Below are positions 6,728-12,292 of a stretch of DNA of 12,292 bases, piece after piece. The DNA is from Anaerolineae bacterium (GTDB taxonomy: Bacteria; Chloroflexota; Anaerolineae; JADYZS01): positions 1-12,292 of the forward strand of contig JADYZS010000526.1 in the NCBI GenBank assembly GCA_020853075.1, read 5' to 3'. Position numbers and translations under genes: made by a program. How positions within the stretch are numbered: position 1 is the stretch's first letter; every line of letters begins with the position of its first letter. The notes beneath the pieces are model-generated. The model was not told the origin of the DNA and ran no database searches. It was given only the letters and a program-made list of their open reading frames with translations.

Positions 6728-8038
6728 CTACCGCCTCCCACCGGCCAACGCCGCCTCGCGCGTGGCTTCCTCCTTGCCTGCGGGCCGGAAGACCGGCAGC
6801 ACCTCGGCACTCTGGCGCAGGATACCGATCTTCAGGCCCGGTTCCTGAGCCAACCGCTCCCGCAGGTAACGGTTCAGGTCGCCCGGCTTAACGTGCTTGC
6901 AGCCCAGGCGCGCGGCCAGCGCCGGGCTGAGCCCTTCCGTCGCCAATGTGATGGACATCTTCTCCCGCAGGTCGTTGAGGACAATCGCCTCTGCGCCCGT
7001 CAGGGGATCGGGAATCTTGTGGCGGGCCAGCATCTCCCAGATTTGAGCACTCGGCATACTGGTATAGTCGGCCAGTTCGGGGTGCGCCGGGCTGACCCCC
7101 TCGTAGCAGGCCGAGACCAGGACGATCTCGCCGCCGTGGCGCGTGCAGAGTTCGGCAGCGAAGATGCCCTTGTCGGCCTGGAAGAAGTCGTAATCAACCG
7201 GCGCGGTGCTGCTCAGGGTCAGGTCGGCCATCTCTGCGAAGGGCGCGCCGGAGACATCTTCCGCGCGCTTCACCGCGGCCCGGTGAGCCGTGATGAAGTG
7301 TCCGGCGAAGGCACTGACCAGTTGTTCGTGGCGGTTCAGCACCACCTGGAGGACAAAGTTCAGCCCGATCACCCCGGCGAACTCCTCCATCTCACGCCGC
7401 ATCTCGGTGTCAATCTTGCCGAGCGCGGGGCCGCGCGAGCCGAGGAGGTGCATGTGGGCCACGGTCTCCTCACCGCCGACGCCCGGCAGGACGATCTTGG
7501 CCCCCGCCGCCCAGCCTGCCGGGTGGTGCGGGATCACCATGCCGACGCCGATACGAAAGTCGGCCTCCACCACCTGGCGATTCACGATGACGCGCGTCCC
7601 GCGCTTGGTCGTGCCGTAGTCCACCAGGTTATCCAGGTCTTTGTAGTTGTGGCACGTCACCGGCACGCGCGAGAGCACCGGCTCCCCGTACTTGGCATCA
7701 ATCTCCGCTTCGGTCATGGGACGGTGCGTACCGGAGGCAACGATCACCTGGATGTCCTTGTCGGGGATGTTCGCCGCGTTCAGTGCGTCCAGCAGGATCG
7801 GTACGAGCATTTTCGTAGGGGTGATGCGAGTATTGTCGTCGGCGATGATCACCACCTTCATCCCGCGCCGCACCATAAGGTCCAGGGCAGGCGTGCCCAG
7901 GGGATGTGCCAGGGCCGCCCGCACGGCGGCGCGAGGGTCAGGCGCAGGCTCCGCGTCTGCCGGACTAAGGTCAAAGATGATGTTCTTAGCAGGAATGTCC
8001 AGTTTCACTATCTGATTGGCATAAGCCAGTTTTACCAT
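6728..8038 (-). CDS. LarA-like nickel-pincer-dependent 2-hydroxyacid racemase/epimerase
   Basis: This 436-residue protein belongs to the lactate racemase (LarA, formerly DUF2088) family, which uses a nickel-pincer nucleotide cofactor to shift a hydride and invert the hydroxyl-bearing carbon of 2-hydroxyacids. Visible motifs are DDNTRITP (67-74), GTHRPM with H105, IPHHPAGWAAGAKIVLPG with H171 and K181, and HMHLLG with H197. By alignment from memory these match the Lactiplantibacillus LarA catalytic histidines 108 and 174, cofactor lysine 184 and nickel ligand 200, all at a constant offset of three. The enzyme therefore looks active. The start has AAGGAG seven bases upstream, overlapping the stop of the preceding hydrolase-like gene (11-bp gap). 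The cofactor-making genes larB, larC and larE are not here, so they must lie elsewhere. The substrate is open: lactate, malate, sugar acids and others are used by relatives. Confidence 0.87.
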   Translation of the reverse strand: MVKLAYANQIVKLDIPAKNIIFDLSPADAEPAPDPRAAVRAALAHPLGTPALDLMVRRGMKVVIIADDNTRITPTKMLVPILLDALNAANIPDKDIQVIVASGTHRPMTEAEIDAKYGEPVLSRVPVTCHNYKDLDNLVDYGTTKRGTRVIVNRQVVEADFRIGVGMVIPHHPAGWAAGAKIVLPGVGGEETVAHMHLLGSRGPALGKIDTEMRREMEEFAGVIGLNFVLQVVLNRHEQLVSAFAGHFITAHRAAVKRAEDVSGAPFAEMADLTLSSTAPVDYDFFQADKGIFAAELCTRHGGEIVLVSACYEGVSPAHPELADYTSMPSAQIWEMLARHKIPDPLTGAEAIVLNDLREKMSITLATEGLSPALAARLGCKHVKPGDLNRYLRERLAQEPGLKIGILRQSAEVLPVFRPAGKEEATREAALAGGRR

Positions 8039-8045
8039 CTCATTA

Positions 8046-8051
8046 CTCCTT
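8046..8051 (-). promoter_or_regulatory. Shine-Dalgarno site of the LarA-like gene, overlapping the upstream stop
   Basis: AAGGAG on the minus strand lies seven bases before ATG 8038. It begins inside the TAA stop (8050-8052) of the preceding gene, which supports translational coupling. Confidence 0.6.
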
Positions 8052-8907
8052 ACGTTTTACTCTTTAAGGCCCCACGACAGGCACGCATGAACTCCTCCGA
8101 ATCGCTCGTCCACCCCCATTCGTACTCAAACTTCTGGATCGCCGCCCGGTTCATCGTCCAATCCGCCACCGTCGCCGGAAACTCGTGGGCCGTGGTACAA
8201 TCCCGCAGCACGATGCATCGGTAACCCAGGCCGAACATGTCCCGCACGCCACCCGGGCTGTTGAGGACGCAGACATCAGCCATGAAGCCCGTATAGATCA
8301 GCGTGTGAATCCCGTGGCGGCGGCAGAGGTCGTCCAGTTGCTCGGCATAGACGAATACGTAATCACCGGCGACGGGCTTCACTACCTTTGCGATGTCAAA
8401 CTGCTCCGGGTGGGTCTCCCACACCGCGCCCGGCCAGTCGGGGCCGAACTTCTTGTGCCAGTGATCCCGGAAGTCCAGGGGCTTGATGCAGCCGCGCCGC
8501 TCCGGTGGGGCAGGCGGCTTTCGTATGTCGGGGTCATCCCGCACCGCCCGATATTGCGGGTAACGCTCCGCGTAGGAATCTGCCGCCATGTGAAAGACTT
8601 TGACACCCGCCGCCCGCGCCGCGGCCAACACAGGCGCGATCTTGCCGCGCATGATCTCGCCCGCGCGCAGTACCCAGTCGGCCATACTGCCGTCGTGCTC
8701 TTTGCCCGGCTGGAAAGGGTACGGGCCGTCCGGCGCGCCCAGGTTCCAACCGTGCACCGACACGACGCCGATCTCGCCAACCGAAACCTCGTACGCGGTG
8801 TCTATCTGGCCCTCGTAGGAATCCGGGGGATAGCCCATGCCCGGCCCATAGACGTTGCGTACCTGGGTGTGGCGGATGGTGAATGTAAGCACAGGATTTC
8901 CTGTCAT
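8050..8907 (-). CDS. Isochorismatase-fold protein, second tandem copy (cysteine hydrolase-like)
   Basis: The product has 285 residues and aligns without a gap over 278 residues with the neighbour at 8904-9740; by hand count 202 positions (about 73%) are identical. The isochorismatase fold shows in the segment GIHTLIYTGFMADVCVLNS followed by GLGYRCIVLRDCTTAHE, with C213 at the nucleophile position. The usual Asp after the first strand seems replaced by H52 (VVSVHGWN). The usual Lys strand reads GDYVFVYAEQ, with no Lys where one is expected. There is a 45-residue N-terminal extension and a Pro-rich insert (129-142). The ATG at 8907 overlaps the preceding stop (ATGA), so it is translationally coupled; no clear ribosome-binding site is seen. 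An upstream in-frame start at 8952 is rejected. It has seven more C-terminal residues than its twin. The family is sure; the activity is not. Confidence 0.8.
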   Translation of the reverse strand: MTGNPVLTFTIRHTQVRNVYGPGMGYPPDSYEGQIDTAYEVSVGEIGVVSVHGWNLGAPDGPYPFQPGKEHDGSMADWVLRAGEIMRGKIAPVLAAARAAGVKVFHMAADSYAERYPQYRAVRDDPDIRKPPAPPERRGCIKPLDFRDHWHKKFGPDWPGAVWETHPEQFDIAKVVKPVAGDYVFVYAEQLDDLCRRHGIHTLIYTGFMADVCVLNSPGGVRDMFGLGYRCIVLRDCTTAHEFPATVADWTMNRAAIQKFEYEWGWTSDSEEFMRACRGALKSKT

Positions 8908-9740
8908 TTGCACGCTCGTATGAACTTCTCGGAATCGCTCGTCCAGCCCCATTCGTACTCAAACTTCATGATCGCGGCCCGGTTCATCACCCAGTCGCCG
9001 ACGGTCTCCGGGAACTCGTGCGCGGTGGTGCAATCCTTCAGTACGATGCAGCGATAGCCCAGGTTGAACATATCCTTCACACCGCCCCAGGTATTCAAGA
9101 GGCACATGTCGGCCATGAAGCCCATATAGACCAGCGTGTGGATACCGTAGCGGCGGCAGAGGCCGTTCAGTTGAGCAGCATACACCACAACGTGGTCGCC
9201 GTCAACCGGCTTGACAGGCTGCGCGATGTCAAACTTGTCGCGGTGCGTCTCCCACACCGGGCCGGGCCAGTCGGGGCCGAATTCCTTGCGCCAATGGAAC
9301 TCCCAGTCTAGCGGCTTGACGCAGCCCGGCATGGCTGGCGGCTCCGGCGGCTTTTGCAGGTCGGGATCGCCCTTGATGGCAAGATACTGGGGATACCTGT
9401 CGGCATAAGTATCTCCCGCCAGGTGAAAGACCTTGGCCCCTGCCTCGCGCGCGGCAGCCAACACAGGCGCGATCTGGCAGCGCATGATCTCGTCCGCGCG
9501 TACGACCCATTCAGCGTGGATGCCGTCGTGCTCCTTGCCCGGCTGGATGGGATAGGGGCCTTCCGGCGCGCCGACGTTCCAGCAGTGCACCGAGACGACG
9601 CCGACCTCGTTGGCCGGAACCTCAAACTCGGTATCTATGGGGCCTTCGTAGGAATCGGGGGGATAGCCCATGCCAGGGCCGTACAGGTTGCGCACCTGTG
9701 CGTGGCGGATGGTGAATTTGAGCGTACGTGGTTCTGTCAT
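8904..9740 (-). CDS. Isochorismatase-fold protein, first tandem copy (cysteine hydrolase-like)
   Basis: The product has 278 residues. Members of this fold cleave C-N or C-O bonds (isochorismatase, nicotinamidase, N-carbamoylsarcosine amidase, RutB) using an Asp-Lys-Cys triad. Here the cysteine segment is clear: HTLVYMGFMADMCLLNT with C213, then LGYRCIVLKDCTTAHE. The first-strand position normally held by Asp reads VVSVHCWN with H52. The strand normally carrying Lys reads GDHVVVYAAQ and is followed by a shortened loop. The C-terminus has an EYEWGWTSDSE signature shared with its twin. The start at 9740 has AAAGGAG six bases upstream; a longer in-frame start at 9824 would run into the neighbouring gene and is rejected. 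The stop overlaps the next gene by 4 bp. It follows the oxidoreductase gene by 52 bp, which points to one transcript. Its substrate is unknown. Confidence 0.82.
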   Translation of the reverse strand: MTEPRTLKFTIRHAQVRNLYGPGMGYPPDSYEGPIDTEFEVPANEVGVVSVHCWNVGAPEGPYPIQPGKEHDGIHAEWVVRADEIMRCQIAPVLAAAREAGAKVFHLAGDTYADRYPQYLAIKGDPDLQKPPEPPAMPGCVKPLDWEFHWRKEFGPDWPGPVWETHRDKFDIAQPVKPVDGDHVVVYAAQLNGLCRRYGIHTLVYMGFMADMCLLNTWGGVKDMFNLGYRCIVLKDCTTAHEFPETVGDWVMNRAAIMKFEYEWGWTSDSEKFIRACK

Positions 9741-9746
9741 TGGACA

Positions 9747-9753
9747 CTCCTTT
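9747..9753 (-). promoter_or_regulatory. Shine-Dalgarno site fixing the start of the first isochorismatase-fold gene
   Basis: AAAGGAG on the minus strand is six bases before ATG 9740. It selects this start over the in-frame one at 9824, which lies inside the upstream gene. Confidence 0.6.
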
Positions 9754-9792
9754 CGTGTATTCGTGCATCGTTCGTGGATGGCCGCGTTGAAA

Positions 9793-11082
9793 TTAGCTGC
9801 CCTCCGTCGCGACTTCCGCTTCAATCTGCCGCGTATATTCTGCCATGTCCACGATGCTGCCTTCCAGGCGCGATTTCTCCGCGGCGAAACACATCAGATG
9901 GCTCTCTAACGAAGTGCGGGCCGACGTCAATACATTCGGGTCATTGGTCCGTACGGCGCGCACAAAGGTCCCCATCAGCCCGGTATCGCCGCCACCGTGC
10001 CCTCCGGCTACGTGCTGGATCTCTATCTTTTCCTCCGTGTCGCCCAGGTGGTTGTACACCCGCAGTTCTTCGGGCCACTCGCGGCCGCGCAGGGTGCCGC
10101 GCGTGCCGTCATAGCGCATGGTGCGCCCGCCGTCGTAGGCGAAGCCGTCCATCGTGAAGGTGACGGTGATGCCGCCCGCGAACTCCATGATCGCCACCTG
10201 GTGATCCACCACGTCGTTGTCGCAGCGATAGACGCAGCGGCCATAGGGGCTCGTCTTGAGGGCTTCCAGTTTTTCCTCCGCGCTCAGGTCACGCTGGTCT
10301 ATCGCCAGGTCGGTGGCAGGCCACCCCGGCCCCATCTTCAGGTAGAAGCGGGGCGCATAGAAGGCGCACGCATCGGCAATGGGGCAGCCGTCGGTGCAGC
10401 GGTCAGGTATTTCCGGCCCCACCGATTCACGGCGATAATGGGTCAGCGAGCCGAAGGAGACGATGCGCTCGCAGGGCCGGTCAATGACCCAGCGGAGGAA
10501 GTCCATGTCGTGGCACGACTTTGCCAAGATCATCGGGCTGGAACCGGCCAGGTTGCGCCACTTGCCACGGATGAAACTGTGGGCCATGTGCCAATAGACT
10601 ACGTTCTCCTGGTGATTCACCGTCACCACTTCGCCGATGCGCCCGGAGGCGATGACATTCTTGACCGCCACGTAGAAGGGCGCGTAGCGCATCACGTGAC
10701 CGATCTGTAAGACGCGGTGGGCGGCTTCTGCCGCCTGCACGATGCGCACGCAATCGTGGGGCGTCGTCGCCATCGGCTTCTCTTGCATCACATGGTAGCC
10801 CAGTTGCAGGGCGGGCACGCTGACGGCGACGTGCTGGCGGTCGCCCGTGGTGTTGATGAGCGCGGGCGCTAGTTGGCCGCGAGCAAACAACTCCTTGTGG
10901 GATGAGAAGCGATACTTCGGATCAATCTTGTGGAGGAGCGCGAAGCGCTCACACTTCTCGGCGACCGGCTCGGCCACGGCGACGATGCGGATCTCGTCGG
11001 GGTGTTGCAGCGCGTAGGCTCCGAAGGTATCAAATCCGCGCCCCCCGGCGCCGACCAGAACGGCCTCAATTGGCTGCGGCAT
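9793..11082 (-). CDS. Gfo/Idh/MocA family NAD(P)-dependent oxidoreductase with cysteine-rich insert
   Basis: This 429-residue protein has the two-domain layout of the family, which oxidises or reduces hydroxyl groups of sugars, inositols and related polyols. The N-terminal Rossmann domain shows VGAGGRG (10-16), AEPV (38-41), and the hallmark EKP at 101-103, whose Lys acts in catalysis or cofactor binding. The C-terminal alpha/beta domain includes AKSCHDMDFLRW (187-198), where the Lys-His-Asp set normally sits. An extra segment holds five cysteines (229, 233, 239, 283, 287) around DRCTDGCPIADAC and GRCVYRCDNDVVDHQ. The spacing looks like a metal or Fe-S site, or paired disulfides. The start has GGGAG four bases upstream and lies 19 bp after the deacetylase stop. 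No signal peptide is seen, so it is cytoplasmic. The substrate is unknown; the nearby aminotransferase suggests it makes a keto group for amination. Confidence 0.9.
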   Translation of the reverse strand: MPQPIEAVLVGAGGRGFDTFGAYALQHPDEIRIVAVAEPVAEKCERFALLHKIDPKYRFSSHKELFARGQLAPALINTTGDRQHVAVSVPALQLGYHVMQEKPMATTPHDCVRIVQAAEAAHRVLQIGHVMRYAPFYVAVKNVIASGRIGEVVTVNHQENVVYWHMAHSFIRGKWRNLAGSSPMILAKSCHDMDFLRWVIDRPCERIVSFGSLTHYRRESVGPEIPDRCTDGCPIADACAFYAPRFYLKMGPGWPATDLAIDQRDLSAEEKLEALKTSPYGRCVYRCDNDVVDHQVAIMEFAGGITVTFTMDGFAYDGGRTMRYDGTRGTLRGREWPEELRVYNHLGDTEEKIEIQHVAGGHGGGDTGLMGTFVRAVRTNDPNVLTSARTSLESHLMCFAAEKSRLEGSIVDMAEYTRQIEAEVATEGS

Positions 11083-11101
11083 GTTTCTCCCGTCTTACGT
11101 T

Positions 11102-12046
11102 TTACTGCTTGGCAATGCTCGTCATCGCGGCAGCGTCGCGCACCGTGCAGACCCAAACCCGTTCTTTTTTGGATGCCGCGTGCTCCAACAGAGCGGTCAA
11201 CATGCGGTTCTCCGGGTCGTGCAGATAGTGCGAGATGGGATGCCAACAGGGAACCCACAGCAAGCGGTTCTCGTAAGCATAATCCAGGGCATCCAGGTTC
11301 AGAGCGATCCAGCCATCCAACGCGCCTTCGTCTGTCCAGGGCGCGCGCCAGCCTTTCGGCACAGGCTGGTGGCCGCGCTTCCTGCGCCATTCGTCCAACA
11401 CCGCCTGGTTCACCTCCGGACGCATGTCAAACCACATGCGGTCGGTCCAGCCCTGGATGGGAATCTCAATCAGGCCCTCCGGATAGGCATAAGGCCGGTG
11501 GTTCTCCGCCGCGCGCACGGCATAATCGCGGTCGCGAGTGAAAGCATCCTCGTCGTACTCGCCGGTAATCCACTTGAAGCCGTTGCGCAGGACGACCATG
11601 CGGTTGGCGTGGGGCAGGTTCAGCCAGCCGTGACTATAGCCGACCGGCCCGCGCAGGACCGTTGAGGTGACACCCAGGCAATCCTTCAACAGCCGGTTGG
11701 CGCGCCACAGTTCGTGATCCATGAACTCCGGGCTGTTGACCGCCACCGGCCTGTGGGAGTAGGTGTGGTTATCAATCACGTGGCCTCGGCGCACGATCTC
11801 CTGCAGATAGCGGATGTCGGGCTCTTCCAGGCCGTTGCAGACGTAGAAGAAGTGGAGCCGCACACCAAAGCGCTCCGCCGTCTCGCACAGGCGCAGCGTA
11901 TATTCCTGCACCGCCGGGATGATGCGCCCGTGGTTGACACCGTCGGGCGCATAGCCGCCGCACATCTCCAGGTCGTAACTCAGAGCGACGGCGCAGCGCA
12001 CGCCTTCTGGCAGTTGTACTTTCACGGGCAACCTTTTGTAATCCAT
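11102..12046 (-). CDS. NodB-fold polysaccharide deacetylase family protein (CE4/PuuE-like)
   Basis: This 314-residue protein has the NodB (CE4) barrel, used by metal-dependent enzymes that remove acetyl or other acyl groups from amino sugars and, in the PuuE branch, open allantoin. Motif 1 reads ALSYDLEM (D25, E27), motif 2 is NHTYSH with metal ligands H94 and H98, motif 3 is RGPVGYSHG (132-140), and a late CWHP (267-270) supplies the usual histidine. Motif 1 has D-x-E in place of the common D-D or D-x-D. There is no signal peptide or membrane segment, so it should act on a small cytoplasmic substrate rather than on the cell wall. The ATG at 12046 has AAGGAA five bases upstream; a longer frame up to 12268 only translates repeats. 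It is the first gene of the minus-strand run. No convincing promoter is visible before it, because repeats fill the upstream DNA. Confidence 0.85.
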   Translation of the reverse strand: MDYKRLPVKVQLPEGVRCAVALSYDLEMCGGYAPDGVNHGRIIPAVQEYTLRLCETAERFGVRLHFFYVCNGLEEPDIRYLQEIVRRGHVIDNHTYSHRPVAVNSPEFMDHELWRANRLLKDCLGVTSTVLRGPVGYSHGWLNLPHANRMVVLRNGFKWITGEYDEDAFTRDRDYAVRAAENHRPYAYPEGLIEIPIQGWTDRMWFDMRPEVNQAVLDEWRRKRGHQPVPKGWRAPWTDEGALDGWIALNLDALDYAYENRLLWVPCWHPISHYLHDPENRMLTALLEHAASKKERVWVCTVRDAAAMTSIAKQ

Positions 12047-12051
12047 CGTTG

Positions 12052-12057
12052 TTCCTT
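12052..12057 (-). promoter_or_regulatory. Shine-Dalgarno site fixing the deacetylase start
   Basis: AAGGAA on the minus strand is five bases before ATG 12046. This start excludes 74 extra codons that would be read through repeat DNA. Confidence 0.5.
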
Positions 12058-12062
12058 TTCTA

Positions 12063-12152
12063 GGCCCCCACCCCCTGCCCCCTCTCCCAAAGATGGGAGA
12101 GGGGAAAAGTCCGTGTGGCTTCCCCTTCCTCTCCCCAACGGGGAGAGGGTAG
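12063..12152. repeat. Degenerate palindromic repeat element upstream of the deacetylase gene
   Basis: Two hairpins lie in series: an 11-bp perfect stem at 12079-12089 with 12094-12104 (loop AAGA), and a 9-bp stem at 12128-12136 with 12140-12148 (loop AAC). They are joined by a GTGTGGCTTCCCCTTCC stretch that resembles 2852-2869. The CCCTCACCC ends of the other copies are not intact here, so this is a worn or partial member. Confidence 0.65.
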
Positions 12153-12211
12153 GCCGCGAAGCGTCCCGTCGCTTGCCTGTCGTCTTGCGCCGCCAGCCGT
12201 TCGCCTCGCTT

Positions 12212-12292
12212 GCACCTAGTCGGCGCAAGCCGACAGGCTGGCCGTGACCGCCGTCCAGGGCACGGCACAGGGGCGCAAGCGGCACCTAGTCG
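12212..12292. repeat. Direct repeat GCACCTAGTCG with adjacent GCAA-loop hairpin, window edge
   Basis: GCACCTAGTCG occurs at 12212-12222 and again at 12282-12292, 70 bp apart; the second copy is cut by the window edge. GTCGGC-GCAA-GCCGAC at 12219-12234 is a perfect 6-bp hairpin with a GNRA-type loop, overlapping the first copy. Bases 12153-12211 show no gene or other clear signal. This is probably another dispersed repeat that continues beyond the window. Confidence 0.5.

Noticed and set aside
6893..8224. Long plus-strand open frame (443 codons) opposite the LarA-like gene, and a similar one at 5588-6709
   Set aside because: They lie antisense to genes with clear family motifs, have Arg/His/Val-rich composition typical of GC-rich shadow frames, and show no domain or ribosome-binding site.
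12047..12268. N-terminal extension of the deacetylase by 74 codons
   Set aside because: The extension translates the palindromic repeats, lacks similarity to the family, and a good ribosome-binding site precedes the ATG at 12046.

Overview
The window looks like a chromosomal piece of a GC-rich bacterium. The short GC-rich palindromic repeats ending in CCCTCACCC, together with the gene content, fit a member of the Chloroflexota (Anaerolineae-like). That assignment is an inference from style; no marker gene is present to confirm it. There are eleven protein genes, no rRNA, no tRNA and no phage or transposase gene.

Layout: (1) 2-1818, plus strand, is the end of a polysaccharide-synthesis cluster: the C-terminal part of a family 2 glycosyltransferase overlaps by 4 bp a polyprenyl-phosphate sugar-1-phosphate transferase. 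(2) 1827-3732, minus strand, is an electron transfer flavoprotein operon, etfB then etfA, with a palindromic repeat between the two genes. (3) A hairpin terminator at 3900-3927 separates it from (4) a run of seven minus-strand genes from 12046 down to 3958. In transcription order these are a NodB-fold (CE4/PuuE-like) deacetylase, a Gfo/Idh/MocA oxidoreductase with a cysteine-rich insert, two tandem isochorismatase-fold proteins that are about 73% identical, a LarA-like nickel-pincer racemase/epimerase, a DegT/DnrJ/EryC1/StrS aminotransferase and an M19 dipeptidase. The first five are tightly packed, with gaps of -4 to 52 bp. The aminotransferase and the dipeptidase each follow a gap filled by a palindromic repeat.

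How the genes may work together: the seven-gene run encodes only soluble enzymes, with no transporter or regulator. It combines predicted C-N or ester bond hydrolysis, NAD(P)-dependent oxidation, transamination and C2-type epimerisation. That mix suits degradation or remodelling of an N-acylated or amino-sugar-like compound, but the substrate cannot be read from the sequence. This cluster is the best candidate for an undescribed system, mainly because its twin isochorismatase-fold proteins keep the cysteine but seem to lack the usual Asp and Lys. ETF could accept electrons from a flavin dehydrogenase encoded elsewhere; nothing ties it directly to the cluster.

Four related repeat elements (2812-2915, 5071-5190, 6542-6713, 12063-12152) lie only in gaps between genes. 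No gene-free stretch exceeds 300 bp; the longest, 12047-12292, holds repeats and no credible gene.
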